The notes under the pieces: generated by a model
Databases searched by the model: none
What the model was told of the DNA's origin: nothing
The model's input: only the letters and a program-made list of their open reading frames with translations
Shown here: positions 21,292-33,548 of the stretch, piece after piece
Layout: each line of letters opens with the position of its first letter
Position numbering within the stretch: the first letter of the stretch is position 1
Source of the DNA: Ornithodoros turicata
Lineage: Eukaryota; Arthropoda; Arachnida; Ixodida; Argasidae
Assembly (NCBI RefSeq): GCF_037126465.1
Contig: NC_088210.1
Location: forward strand, 25,879,511-25,943,510
Direction of reading: 5' to 3'
Length of the DNA stretch: 64,000 bases
Position numbers and translations under genes: made by a program

Positions 21292-21778
21292 TGCTTTCTT
21301 TTACTTCCAAATCTCCGCTGCGCCGGAGTCGAGACACCTAATTTCGTTACGGGTAAGAAAGTGGAATTATGTGTTTGAAGATCTGTGGGAGGGAAGTTCA
21401 TTACAGATACGGAACGTCGTCGCCACTCATAGTTTCGTATCGATCATATCGACTTTATCGCTCTGGAGAGTCGATGACGAGAAAATTATGTTTATTTCCG
21501 TTATCCGTCTCTCAAAGTCTGCCTGCGCTTGCTCTGTGTCATCCGCAGCAGAACGGAAACTTTGAGTATCAAGACAAAAGAGTCTGGCGTCTGATTTTCA
21601 GGAAAATATCTTCGCTATAGCGCCACTGACCGATACCAAGAAGGACTGCTCCCATCTGCTTCGGACGCATCGATCCGTATGCTCTTTGAAACAATTCACG
21701 AACGGAATTTCCTTGGGGTGGGGATATGTCAAAAAGGTCAAAGGGCCATTTTTTTCATTATCATACATCAAGTTTCTC
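20894..21778. other. No gene recognised; (CT)n microsatellite
   Basis: A (CT)n tract at 21255-21286 is the only clear feature. Open frames crossing it are compositional. Confidence 0.5.
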
Positions 21779-21780
21779 TT

Positions 21781-21927
21781 CCCCAACAACACCGAATATC
21801 CTCTGGTTGTACGAATAATGTCCTAACTGATTCGTACGTCCGATGGATGTCTGAGGGATATCAATCGGACGTACGAATTCGTTAGGACATTATCCGTACA
21901 TCCAGAGGATATTCGGTGTTGTTGGGG
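21781..21927. mobile_element. 147-bp palindromic MITE (CCCCAACAACACCGA family), copy 2
   Basis: Ends CCCCAACAACACCGAATATC and GATATTCGGTGTTGTTGGGG. Flanked by TT on both sides (21779-21780 and 21928-21929). Arms contain ATTCGTACGTCCGATGGAT and its complement. Confidence 0.9.
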
Positions 21928-21929
21928 TT

Positions 21930-24599
21930 ATGTTAGCTCACTTTCAGTACTATGTTTTCATTACTACGTCGTGCGTAGCTAGTATTCGACAATTTCTCTT
22001 CATTACCTCGAAAGTTATTTACCGATAACTTCTTATTATGTGAGGTGGTCTCAGAATAAGAACTCGAGTGCACTCGAAGAAATACGAGGCAGATGTACCT
22101 ATACTTCTACCGTAGAAACGTGCGAACTGAGAGATATACTCCCATTCATTTATGGGACCTCAAGTGCCACTTGACGGGGCATCGGCGCCGAGACGTGTGA
22201 TTATGCGGACAGGAAATAACTAAAGTGTCGTATTTCACCTATGAGTCGCACGAAATATACTACTTTGGCTTGTGTGACCTTGAATATAGGGAGCACGGAG
22301 GCTTATTCACCCTTCGTGATTATAGGGTCAGCGCAGGTAGTCGTCTATAAGACGACATGCGCCCTTACGTCATTGATTACGTAACTCCACCGCGCAAAGC
22401 ATGCTGGTGGTCACTATCAGCTTTATCAGCCTATCAGACGGCGCGTTTTTCCCGCTTCTTGCCCACCACAGCAAAATATAACCTCGAACCGGTTTTCTCA
22501 TGACGTCGCATGTTTGTAAACTGAAAGTCGTCTATATAGTTATACCTGATAACTATATAGACATATATATATATATATATATATATAGCTATATATAACG
22601 TATACTCTTGTTGCGCAATCTCCGGCCCGGAAAGGTTAGTTTCGTACAGCAACGTGATTCTTGCCAAGCGACCGATAAAAATTTCTCCATACGAGAGAGA
22701 GAGAGAGAAAAAATAAATAAATATGTAGGAAAATTTTTTGGGCAGAGAGAAAAAAGTTGCACTAATTCACTTCACTAGCTCTTGAAAAACATGTTTCTTG
22801 CGCGATGTTTCCTTTTTTTTTTTTTCTTTCTACTACCGTCGTCGTCAACATCGTCGTCATCATGTTCCTCGCATGACTCCCGAGGCTCTATTCATGAATG
22901 AGGATCCGCGCACACAAATCTTGTATGTTTCTCATATAGGATAAAATTACCCATTCCACGTAGTTCTGCACGAAACGCGGCTGTTCTTTTGGTCGCAGAA
23001 TGCCTTCCTGACCTAAGTGAACTGTCGTCTATGCTTTCGTTCTTCGTACCACGTGATATACGCTAGCGTATGCGACGCGTGTTCTGCGGCATTAAAATAA
23101 ACATCCGGTCCTGCATTGGGCTCTGTCAGATACCCTTTGCGCCTCGCATCCCAAACAGTTCTTCGCGTTACGACGATCTGCGCGATGTCGTCTCTACAGC
23201 AAAGTGCACTTAGTACCGTACCTTAGGATGCACCGACAAGTGCAAGGAAAGTACGCTGCGCCAGTCGTGGGATCGAAGTATTGATTGCTAACGTGAATCT
23301 GTAATACCTACATTTTACCTTTTACCTACCTACCTTTAGATTTTTTTTTCGCGCATCTTCGAAACTCAGTGACCTCTACTGAAGACCTCTACTCGATTTT
23401 GTGATTTTGTGAAATTAGGACCTGCTGCTCCGTATTCACGAGTTGGTAGCTGTTAACATCAAACAACTGTGACCAACAGTGCAAAGTGCGAGGCTTCTAT
23501 AGCATCGAGAGAGAGAGAGAAAGAAACATTATTATTGCCACGTGTGCAGTGACGTAGTCATTACTTATCTTTAAATAAGTGACCTCAATATGGTTCTTAT
23601 TGGTTCTTGGTATTCGACTAGTAAATGTTCTGTCCTCAAAACGTAATGACATAACAGTACACAAGCACAGTCTTAATTTTGTAAAGTGACGCACCAGCGT
23701 AGCGTAGCGTTGCACTGCATTTTGGAAACAAAAATGATGTCATTTTTTAAAAAGTGTTTAAGTTATGGATGATGACACGTCATCATCAATACCATGTTCT
23801 ATACGATGCCGGTTAAATACTTAAAACTGGTGTGATACACCGATGTATTCTGTCCAAGTTGTGCTGTTTCCTTACACAGTTATCAATCTACTCGTGCTGT
23901 CTATGACGTGTACCGGCACAGTTAACGGCGAATCAAAACTGTCCACAAGGCAAAGGACGCTTCGGCTTTAATAATGAATGGCTGATTTACCATATCTCTT
24001 TATGACTTCGTCCAAACGCTACATAGTGGCACGCATACGCCAGATAAGTATCGAGGTGATGACACCGCATGTTTTATGTGTGTGTCTTTTTATGCCTAAA
24101 ACGACAGAGTATTGAGCTGTTTACAACCCCTGCATGCAATGCAAACACTGCCGATCCCTTCCTCTTCTGGTCGATACCTTCTGGGAAAAAATAGACCCAA
24201 TGCTCGGGAGCTTAAAGCCTGCAGATACTCGACAGGGCAATAATGGTTGACAGCTAATCCCTGACTAGAGGGGAGAATCCCTTTTAATCCGTATTGCTGT
24301 CCCATTTTAGCTCATTGTGGGCTTTGTGCGCTGACTCCAAAGTGATGTTCCGTGTTCTGGGAATCTATTGTTGTTGATGTCGCTCTAATGAAATGGATGT
24401 CTGTGCATACGCTTCGGCAGCCAGGCATGCGTCCCTTCCACACTGAATATTGCGCGTAAACGGATAAGCTGGCGCGGGCTAAGTTGGACCTGGTATGCTT
24501 ATTTAACCAAAGTCTGCTGAAGCTGTCAGGCGTGCTGTGGATACAGATGTGCAGGGGAAAGGACCTGTTAGGGAATTGATTGCTGAAAACTGTCGCTTG
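21930..24599. other. No gene recognised; simple repeats
   Basis: Contains (AT)n at 22563-22587, (GA)n near 22692-22707 and 23507-23520, T-runs near 22811-22825 and TACC repeats at 23310-23335. No coding motif or paired inverted repeat was found. Confidence 0.4.
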
Positions 24600-25130
24600 T
24601 GCGGCGTAGAGTATAGCTGTTAATACATCGCGGTGTTATCCACTACAGCACCATGTATTACCACCAGAACCGTACCGCACGACAATCGTACGGTCAGATC
24701 AGTTGCATACTGCATAGTTTTGCTGGTCAAGGGGGGGGTCACCTTACACATCCATAGCTTGGGTCGTCTAATGCTAAGCATAGTATTCCCAAATACTTCT
24801 CTGCCTTCTATTTCCACTGAATACCAAGAAAGTTTGGTAACATCACTATCCATCCTCCGACTCGTACCTCCTTACGATTTGTACAAGTTAGTTTTTCCTT
24901 CTGAGAAGCAAGCAAAGCGTTCCACCCGTTTCAGAGCTTCGACCACCTCCACTTTGGTCGCCGTCACCAAAGTGACGTCGTCTGCAAAAGCCAGTATTTT
25001 CCTCTCCGTCCGTCAGCAGGATAAGAACTGGGCTTCCATCTAAAGCAGTTGAAGATGGATCGAAAGCCAGGTGACGTGTTCTTGTACCGATAAAATAAAC
25101 GGATAAAAAGCCGGCGCATTTTATCAATGC
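24600..25130 (-). pseudogene. LINE reverse transcriptase fragment (FADD box)
   Basis: The minus strand reads LAFADDVTLVTATKVEVVEA, then LKRVERFACFSEGKTNLYKS, between about 25005 and 24885. FADD is the catalytic box of a non-LTR reverse transcriptase, and the following G-x-x-N-x-x-KS pattern is the usual neighbour. A stop and frame changes follow. The flanking sequence (LSWYSVEIEGREVFGNTM) continues degenerately to about 24620. No endonuclease or 3' end is identifiable. Confidence 0.7.
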
Positions 25131-26725
25131 AAGAACCTAAACCGGTGTAGCAAGAGAAGTAACGTCACGCAACGCCGGTGAATGGGGGCAATTATAAGGC
25201 CGCCCGTGTGTGTGTGTCTCACCGGTGTTCAGGGACTGGTGTTATGACTATAGCCGTGATGATGCTCACTCGTATGTGCTAAACAAACTAGCCTCCCCCC
25301 CCTCTTCTTTCCGTGACCATAACGTGTGCGTTGTGCGTCTTGTTGGTGTCCGTATGTAGGACTCGCGCCTCCTGGCTCCCATACGACGGTGTATGATTTA
25401 TGTAAGCTTTCCCAACCCTAATGGTACACAAATAACGAAGAAAGAAACGCATCGCCCCCGGAAATCCAATAATCAAATTCCCCTATGACACATACCGTCT
25501 TCCTTTCGCGAGCTGTATGAAAGATACACGGTATTCAATATTGCATTCATCGCGTAAACTATTCAGTCGTACTTATTCTGTCGGCGCCCATGCGAATCTG
25601 CGAAGTGTCTCTTTCTCCTTTCCTGCCCCCCCCCCCCCCCCCACCGCCCCCGTCTATGCCTTACACTCGACTTGCGTTCATTCTATTCATATCTTTTCTC
25701 CTACCGCTTTTGACAACCTCAGCGTTGTACTGCTGACACATTTGTGCAACTCAGGGCTATGTTTTCCTTTTTTTTTCCTGTATATATATTTTTTGTCTTG
25801 CAGCGTACAAGTTGTTTGCAATATAAATGTAAAATACATAGCTCCGACTGTGCCACGCGCGTTAATTCTTTTGTAAGAGCTGCTCCTGAACGCTCACCGC
25901 TGACAGCGAAGTAATATTTTGAGGCACAAAGAGGAATTCCTATTATATTGTCTCGTAGGCGCGACACGTGCGTTTGCTGTAGGCATAGAAACGTCACCCT
26001 TTCAAATGTAGCTCTGTTCTATGGAATATATGCGTGACAATATGTTTTGCGATGCCTTTCGTTTTGTAAGCCCTCTGTAGGTCGTGTGTCGCCGCCTTCT
26101 GTCACGGCGTGTAAATGCAGGAGGGGATGAACGTCAACGTGTAAGAATTTGTTGACGGTCATAGTGATGAATGGTAGTAGCATTTACTGGATACACATGT
26201 GAATAAAAAAAAAGAGTATCGATATTTTGAAATATCTTGGAAAAGAGGTTACTAGAAAGCGCCGACGATAAAGGTCTTTCAGTTCGACGCCTTAATGACA
26301 ATGACGATAACAGTGAAACGAAATATGCGTGGAATTAAATTGGTTAATTAGTTTGCTGTACGCTCGCGGTGACTCTATTCTGCGTGGTTCAAGCAAGACA
26401 TGTTGCTTGGTTGCTTTTCCTGCGTCCACGCTGCCTTTACAGTCAAAGCAGGGGGCCGCCTTACAGGAGGCCGCCACAAACGAACGAATTGATTATGCAT
26501 GCACTGTTTCAAATACATTCGTTGCACGAACAGCAGAGATGGATTCCACCTGCTCGCTAAAAGTGCCATAGAATATATATATATATTTTTAGTCCGTTAG
26601 CATTAGGAGTGTCAAAAAGCTGTATGTATGCATGTATATATATGTGTGTGTGTGTGTGTCCGTGTGTGAGATGGTGAAACCTCACCGAGACAGCGGTATA
26701 AGTGGACATGCAAGGGGGATATAAG
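25131..26725. other. No gene recognised; simple repeats
   Basis: Holds (GT)n at 25209-25219, a C-run at 25626-25642, (AT)n at 26573-26586 and (GT)n at 26642-26658. Bases 26398-26420 share TTGCTTGGTTGCTTTTCCTG with 27305-27325. Confidence 0.4.
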
Positions 26726-26727
26726 AG

Positions 26728-27150
26728 GGTAAATGTAAATGGAGGCAAATGATTTGAAATTGAAGTAGTCGAAGGTAATTTAGAGTAAGAGGTAGGAGTA
26801 ATTGAAGGTAATTAGAGCCAACAAAAACAATAAAGTTTTTAAGAGTTTAAAGGTAATGAATTAAGATATATGTAACTAAGAGAAATATTAAATGAAATTA
26901 GAGAATACCGATGTAACCGCAGGTTATACCGGAGGTAATTAGTTGTTATTAACGGTAAGTAATGTCAATTAAAGGGGAATTGAGAGTAATTAAGGCAAGT
27001 AAACGTAATTAACGGTAATTAAGGGAATTCAAGAATACCTCGTGTAATTTGCGCTTACCTATGGTAATTAACCGGTAATTACAGGGTAATTGAAAGTAAT
27101 TGAGACTAATTAAAGGTTAATTAAATGGAATTGCGTATAGTAACTGAAAG
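26728..27150. repeat. Degenerate short tandem array of GTAATTNA-type words
   Basis: More than 20 occurrences of GTAATT, GGTAATTA or GAATTGA follow one another at roughly 10-12 bp spacing, with drift between units. Too irregular for a microsatellite and lacking constant spacers. Confidence 0.65.
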
Positions 27151-27250
27151 TGGCAAACCGGAAATGAAGCACTGACTGGAGGTGGACAACTGGAAGTTGG
27201 GTTTAAACCGGAAGTGGCTTAACGGAAGTCAAGTATGGACCCGAAACGGC
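27151..27250. repeat. CCGGAAGTG-type degenerate repeats
   Basis: Words AAACCGGAAATG, AACTGGAAGTTG, AAACCGGAAGTGG and AACGGAAGTC follow directly after the GTAATT array. Probably a second phase of the same decaying repeat. Confidence 0.5.
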
Positions 27251-28389
27251 GGTTATTGCTAACGCATTTCATGGGCTTTTACCGCTAAATCGCCAGTCAA
27301 TTTTTTGCTTGGTTGCTTCTCCTGTGTACAGCGTGAAAGTGCAGTGAAAGCACGCTTTACAGGAGATTTGACGGACGTACGGACGGACACACTCTTTCTC
27401 TCAGTTTGCTGCGTATTTTGATAAGGCCTCCTTCATTAAAGCGTACCGTGTTTTAGTTGAGCCGCTATAGCCTAGTCGCGTATACTCCTAAGTCATCATC
27501 ACTCCTCTAAGTCATCATCATCATCAGCAGCAGCAGCAACCAACGAGTAAACCGTCCGCCAACAATGAACCCTTGTTTCTCCCGTCGAACCAGAAAGGTC
27601 CCTGCACGCTTAAAGCGCAAGATTAGTTTCTGACCTTTAATTACAATCCCACGCGTAATTCCTGACCACGCTATTATCCATATCTGTTGGATACATCGCC
27701 CTCGACCAATCCGACTCGCCGAGCAAAGCTTGACAGAGAAAACTAATGGGACGGCGGAGATGCCAATATTTACCAAAAAGGATGACATTACGAGCCTCGT
27801 AGAGGCAGTGCTCTCGCCAGTCCATCCTGGGAGTAGATTACCATCTCTACGCTGAAGATGAATTGCATTTGGAAATGGGCGACGACATAAATTAGTTTAA
27901 GCGAGTTGCATCACGCCTGAAGTTCTATCTTCGGAGTTATGTGTATTTATTGGCGGTTCATTTGACGGATTTAAACCTATGCCTTTTTGTAATGTTCCGT
28001 CGTTCGCGTTGTAATTTTGTTTTGTTTTAGCGGTAGCGTGCCTAGATAAAAGCTTCGAAATCCACATTTTAAGGGGCCTGAAAAAGTGACTCTTCAAGAG
28101 GGGGATCGCTAATCAATACGCACCATTATTTACTTAGAATCAGGTTATCGGGTTATCGATTTCGTGATTCGCGTGCGGTGTTCGGGCAAGCTCATGTGGA
28201 GCAAGGAAGATTTATTGTGGGGACAACGACGGCCGGGTGCTCACACCGTCATCACCACCACCAGGAGGAGGCGGTTATTCGGGAAATTATTTCATAAGCA
28301 CGAACGTCTTAACAATGTGTGTGAGGAAGCGACCTCAGTAGCCTTCTGGTTGCACAGAAAAAAATACTTCGTATATTAGATTCGCTTCC
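27251..28389. other. No gene recognised
   Basis: A weak hairpin (TCCTGTGTACAGCGTG with CACGCTTTACAGGA) lies near 27321-27365. CAT/CAG triplet repeats occur at 27498-27540. No coding support. Confidence 0.4.
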
Positions 28390-28708
28390 ACACTGTCACA
28401 CTACACATGGACTCTCTGAGAAATACAAGATCATTAACATTCGGAATTTGTATGACTACAGATTAGCTACGTCGTACCGAACAGCAGTTAAAACAAATAA
28501 CGTTGCATTTCTTTCGTTATTTAAACTTGTTCTCTCGGTTCCGTGTTACTCTCTCCGTCCTAGGAATAGATGGGCCCTTTCCAAACTCCACACCAGTTAC
28601 GGCAGTCACACGCTGATATATACAACACCAAAGCTTTTAAATGATATGGAAAAGATGAATATCAATGTTGCGTACGGCAGTATTTTAAAAAATTTAGCCA
28701 CTTTCTGA
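28390..28708 (+). pseudogene. Non-LTR retrotransposon C-terminus
   Basis: An open frame reads LSEKYKIINIRNLYDYRLAT and later SYGSHTLIYTTPKLLNDME before a stop. The pattern of a short helix-rich segment followed by T-x-Y-G-x-x-x-L-x-Y-x-x-P-x-L-x-N is the usual extreme C-terminus of CR1/L2/jockey-type reverse transcriptase proteins. Everything upstream is missing, so it is a 5'-truncated copy. Confidence 0.65.
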
Positions 28709-29115
28709 CGGAATTGTAATTTGTTATTAGTAGGTCGTTATAAATGTGAACAATGTGCTCCTGGCGCACCTACTTTTCGTGTACTTTTTGTGTATGACAG
28801 TGTTCAAAAGTAGTGTTCAATATTCAAAAGATTTGTTCTCTGACGGAATTGTAATCTGTTGTTAGTATGTCATTGTAAATGTGAATAATGTGCTTTTATC
28901 GCACTTACTTTCCCCCCTTACTATTACTATTTATCTTGCCTTTTTATCAGAGTTAATGGTACAGATGATGTTTAATGAGTAACATTGATAATGCATCGCT
29001 GCTGCACTGTTGTAGGGGAAAAGCCTGGTTAAGCCACATCACATTTTGTGGCTTTTTGCTCTTCTAGATTTCACATTGTGAATAAAGCATTATTATTACT
29101 ATTAGTATTATTATT
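28705..29115 (+). mobile_element. LINE 3' UTR with internal duplication and (ATT)n tail
   Basis: The block CTGACGGAATTGTAATTTGT through AATGTGCT occurs twice (about 28705-28775 and 28840-28912). The end is GTGAATAAAGCATTATTATT, with a polyadenylation-type AATAAA followed by an (ATT)n tail. It continues the coding relic just upstream. Confidence 0.65.
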
Positions 29116-29206
29116 TTGAGGATACGGGCTTCACACCCTTTCGCCTCTGCTGGACGGTTCGTGTATGGAATGGACTGATAGCTGTTGATGAACCCCGTGC
29201 TCCTAA

Positions 29207-29473
29207 CATGGGCGTTCCCAGGATTTTTTCCAGGTGCGGGGGGGGGGGGGGCGCTTCCAGGGGAGGGAGGCTAGCGTGCAAACCCCCATCCCTACCAGAT
29301 TTTTTCTGGAGGCGGACCTTGCGCACTGCGTGGGTGTCCAGAGGTTCCTATTATAACATCTGAGAATAATCATTACGACATATGACTAAAGGGTAGCGTA
29401 TTTTGACAAGCGACCTTGGAGTTCCAGGGGGGGGGGCACGGCCCCCTCTTGCCCCCCTCTCGGTACGCCCATG
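29207..29473. mobile_element. 267-bp hAT-like element, G-rich
   Basis: Ends CATGGGCGTTCCCAGGATTT and GGTACGCCCATG, an inverted pair over about 12 bp. Flanks GCTCCTAA (29199-29206) and GTTCCTAA (29474-29481) are an 8-bp duplication with one difference. G-runs lie at 29238-29250 and 29430-29438. No coding sequence. Confidence 0.65.
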
Positions 29474-29481
29474 GTTCCTAA

Positions 29482-30654
29482 CACTCCGCGTTCCATGGAG
29501 TGCTTCATCCACTGTCTCCGCCTGAATGTTCCCTATACCTGTCGACTGCTTCACAAGACAGGGAAGGCGGACTCGCCCAACTGCCCTGAGTGTACGCCTT
29601 AGTTGCAGAACATATCCTTGTGTTGTGTACGCGATACTCTGATGCCCGATCTAAACTTCAGCGCTTGCTCGCGCCTCGTGTGAAATTGGCGCTCACGATA
29701 ATTTTTTACTTTTGTGCCCCTGTTTTTTTTTCTTTTCCCTAGCCCTTTAAATACCATGATGAGGACGGTGCCCAGAAGAAGGATAGTCTCTGTTCTAAAT
29801 ATCGGCAGCTCTCGTCCTGAGGCAATTCCCTTCATACCGGTGCAGTTTATATTTCAACACTCCGCGTGTCCTTATACGGTTGTTATTACAGAAAGGCAGG
29901 AGTAATTGCTGAACGAACGCAGAACGAACAAACATGTCTCTGTCTCCTGGCGTTGCTCTTCAGAGCTACTCAGCAGTACCCTTGGCGTTACTCCGCTTAC
30001 AGCATACCAACCTCGCAAAAAAAGTAAGTAGGAGATAAAGTATACAACATCTACAAAATAACCGGCAGCGGACGCCAGCAGTGCACTAAGCCGCACTCCA
30101 TTTGTTTCCTCCATCTTTTTTTTTTTTCGATCACAGCCGGTGTGCTGTGCGTGGGGAAATGCCTTTTACGCAGATCCACCCAGCTCTGGTTCCGTATATT
30201 ACCCAGCCGTTCGCATTTCCATCATGATGTCCGCGTCCACTGGATATGTCTGCAGGGGCAGTATAGAAAATCCGTCCGTATCCACAACAATACGCGCTAT
30301 ACTTCCGAATGATTTCCATCGCAAGAGGGAGCTTGTGGCGCGAAACGCAGCTTTCTGCGCGGCGTCTGTTATACTGGAAACGTATACGTCGTTCATCTAT
30401 TGTCCGCGTAATAATACGTGGTGAGATTCGTCGCGGACGTTTTCTTTGCGTTTTCTTTCGTACTTCCGTGCTCGCTTTTCCTTTCCTTCTTTCTTTTTTT
30501 TTCTTTCACGCATAATGCGATGGGTAAGTCGTCTGGATAGGGGAGGAAAGCGGGACTATATAGTTTTCGAACCGATTCTCTTATTCCTCTTTCGTTTATT
30601 GTGGTGTCCCTCCCTGTTGCTTCTCGGTGGAAATATAATGCAGGGCCGTGCTTT
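29482..30654. other. No gene recognised
   Basis: T-runs at 29726-29735, 30116-30128 and 30490-30505. Open frames lack recognisable motifs. Confidence 0.4.
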
Positions 30655-30659
30655 TGTAA

Positions 30660-31020
30660 AAAAAAAAGAACGACAACTTTATTTGGAGATGAATGATGAA
30701 TGGGGAGTTTCATCGCCAGGGGCGATGCTCTACCCCATTACTGGTGGTGATGTGGGGGAATGAAATAGTGAGCCCCTTCACAGTAAGGATCGAAGTCCTA
30801 TGGTGTCCAAAAGAGGTCCAAAGAGCATTGGGGGCAGAGCGTTGGTGGGCTGGATTTGACCAGGGACCAAGAGTGAGTGAGAGAGAGAGGGGCGAGAGTT
30901 CAGCTGACTAAGAGACCGGAGAGGGTGATTCGGGAAGGTTGGTAGTGTGGGGAATGAGGAAGAATGTGCTCTAGATCGTCTAGAGCACCGCACTGACCAC
31001 CGCAGGAGTGTTGTTGTAAA
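30660..31020 (-). mobile_element. I-like LINE C-terminus and 3' end
   Basis: Near 30930-31010 the minus strand codes CGGQCGALDDLEHILPHSPH, the Cys/His motif of a non-LTR retrotransposon with the last Cys changed to Ser. A frame ending LDTIGLRSLL then stops near 30778. The 3' end is CAAATAAAGTTGTCGTTC. Same family as 7205-7525. Frame breaks make it non-functional. Confidence 0.7.
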
Positions 31021-31135
31021 TATTATTTGTGAGGCACTGAAAATGTTTTTCGCACTTCTTTTAAAAAGTCAGACTAAAGTGGATGAGGCTCAGCGTCGTC
31101 GTATTCGGTGCATCTACTTTGCGTCTCGTGACTCG

Positions 31136-31646
31136 CAGACTTGTACGTAACGCTTTACAAGTAATTGGGTTACTTGTAACCAATTGCTTTTTTGAGTAAT
31201 TTTTCGAGTAATCGATTACGTTTGTGAACAAGTAATTTTGCAAGTAATTCGGTTACAATTTTGAGTAATCAATTACTTTTGAAGTAAAGTCTGACTCAAA
31301 ATAACAATGCTCTGTGACAGATTTCTTGTGTCTTTGTTGGGCTATTCTACTATAGTAAGCGGAAAATTATTGCGACTTCTCACGCACGAGTCTTGCGCCC
31401 ACTATTTCAGATGTCCCAATCACTTGGGAGTTTTCTTTCCTTTTTTTTTTTTTTTTTGCGAAGCACACAGGGGCGGACATTTTTGGATGAATTGAAAGTA
31501 ACGGCTCGTGTAACGCGTTACTTTTATACTCGTTACTCAATTACGCTTCGAGTCGAGTAATTTCTAACTGCAATCAGTCACTTTTGTTAGAAGACTAACG
31601 GTAGCGGTAATCAATTACTTTTTTTGGAGTAACGGGCAGAAGTCTG
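31136..31646. mobile_element. hAT-like element with AGTAATT subterminal repeats
   Basis: The left end CAGACTTGTACGTAACG and right end CGGGCAGAAGTCTG form an imperfect inverted pair. The interior of both ends is filled with AGTAATTNGGTTAC and AGTAATCAATTACT words. Flanks CTCGTGAC and CTCGTGAG are nearly identical but sit 3 bp off the left end, so the boundary is uncertain. Confidence 0.5.
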
Positions 31647-31659
31647 CTCGTGAGCGACA

Positions 31660-32991
31660 GCGTCATCACCATCGCCGACGCAGTCCCATCATCATCACTA
31701 TCATGGCAACAACGCATAAGAACAAAGAGCGCCATGCAAGGAGTTTATCGGGCTCGGGCATAGCCTCCTATAAACTATGTGCCTGCCGTGCACCGGTCGT
31801 CCACAATAATTCCTAATTACTGTGGATTGCCCCTAATTGCTGATAGTTAACTCGATGCGATATCAGCAGTATAGATCATCCGTCGTCCTACACTAGGTCC
31901 ATTCTTTTCGTCTGCGCCTCGTGAACTAGTGCAAACACTGCAACCCTCTCGCATTCCTTTCGCCATAGGCCTCGCATGTATTTAAGAACTGGTGCAGAAC
32001 CGGTGAAGCACTGATGAAACAAATTTCTTCCGAAAAGAATGGACTTGGATTGTAGATTACAAACCGGTGGCGTCTGACAGTCGCAGACATGACATGACAT
32101 CCAAAAGAGACCGTACCAACGCCAACTGGTGCGGCGTCTTTCGATAACCACTGTCTTATCGAGCGATGACGGAGGCTTGCACAGCGTCTCTTATCTCTCT
32201 CGGTTTCACACAATGTCTTGGACCGAGATCTTCCTCACAGCTACGCTGGAGGAAATTGAGGAGTGGTTCTGGTGCCTTAGGTTGCAAACACCCCTGACCC
32301 TGAAATCTATACTCCCCAGAAGTGGAAATAGTCCCTAAACTTTGCCTGGACTTCTGTGCATTTAGTCCGGGGAGGAACTAATGGTTGTGGCTATGCGTCT
32401 AGTCCCCGAAAGAACTACAGTTAGTCATTCGTTTGTTAGAGTGCACTGCTAACAATTCAGTCCCTCTGTTAGACCCTTTATTGCAATAACAGGGGAAGAG
32501 CGGCAACAAAATTATAATTAGGGTGACTTTTTCATTTTTTTTTTTTTTCATTTGATATTGAACTGTTCGGTCGCTTATACATTTGGTGACAGCGTGTGCT
32601 CGGCAGTAGCCGACAGTGTGTATATTGCGCTACCCTCTGATGGAGGCACACTGCAACGTTTATTTGGCCCGATGGTACATTATTCACAGTTCACACTTCG
32701 GTGGTTCCTCGTTGTTTATAGGCGTGCGCTTATGCATGGCTGACTGATGCAGAGAGCGGAAAAATTAAACGTGCCTGATGGTGACGCAGTGTTAGGTGCT
32801 CACTTTATTACAGTAGTGTGCGTCGGGGATTTACGTTTGTGCACGCTCGTCTTATCATAGAAGCGTGATCATTTTTTTTTCTCTTACTAGAAATCGCAGA
32901 AGTTGAAGATTTAGTATACGAAAGCTCCTCCATTCGGGCACTGGGACGGATAACATTAGCAATTGTGGTTGGTCGGAAAATGTTTGACCTA
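31660..32991. other. No gene recognised
   Basis: T-runs near 32537-32548 and 32872-32880. A Cys-rich minus-strand frame around 31890-32210 does not match a known motif. Confidence 0.4.
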
Positions 32992-33382
32992 CAGTCTTAA
33001 AAATGAACTTCACCGCATAGCACGCTCCTAGCCAACTATAGTCTCGAATGATATCACTATCTGCCCTAATTTGTTGAAAACACACTTATGCTGTTCATAA
33101 TTATCACAAAAAAGGGCGTACGCCTCCCGTTTTCAACAAATCAGAGCAGATAACGATATCATTTGAGATGATGAGCCGCGTTTACATGAACTCGACAGGA
33201 GCGGGTCGATCTGGTTTATCGCAGCAAATCCTCTCCCATGAGGCCATGTCAACCAATCTTCCAAGGAGGATTGATGTGAGGAGGTGCGATAAGTCAACTC
33301 GACCCGTTTGTGTCGGGTTCATGTAACCGCAGCTATGGTTGGCTAGGAGCGTGCTATGCGGTGAAGTTCATTTCTTTGAGTG
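32992..33382. mobile_element. GGCGTACGCC-family MITE, type a, carrying a nested element
   Basis: Ends CAGTCTTAAAAATGAACTTC and TTCATTTCTTTGAGTG with TA duplications. The left core is deleted. The right arm is split at GATGATG by the 161-bp element at 33174. Confidence 0.9.
33174..33334. mobile_element. 161-bp TIR element nested in a MITE, 3-bp duplication
   Basis: Ends AGCCGCGTTTACATGAACTC and GGGTTCATGTAACCGCAGCT, inverted over about 37 bp. It is flanked by ATG on both sides (33171-33173 and 33335-33337). Uninterrupted sister copies read GATGATGGTTGGC, which confirms a 3-bp duplication. The superfamily is uncertain. Confidence 0.85.
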
Positions 33383-33548
33383 TAGCTATATGCCACTCGT
33401 TATTATCGGCACCGCAACCACCCCGCTACATCATTTCTAGAAAGGGAAGTGCTTTAGTCCTAGAGTGAGCGTGTGGAACAGTACCTGCGGATGGACCAGG
33501 CTTCTTCTTGGTGCCAAGGGGGGTATGGAAGAGGTATCTGTTGGGCTA

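Noticed and set aside
24633..25043. 136-residue plus-strand frame
   Set aside because: Antisense shadow of the LINE reverse transcriptase relic on the minus strand.
26728..27150. CRISPR-like array
   Set aside because: Repeats are about 10 bp, degenerate and without unique spacers; the genome is eukaryotic.
31888..32213. Cys-rich minus-strand frames as a LINE C-terminus
   Set aside because: Cys spacing (CHVCDC) does not fit the C-x2-C...EHIL..C pattern seen in the two real LINE ends.
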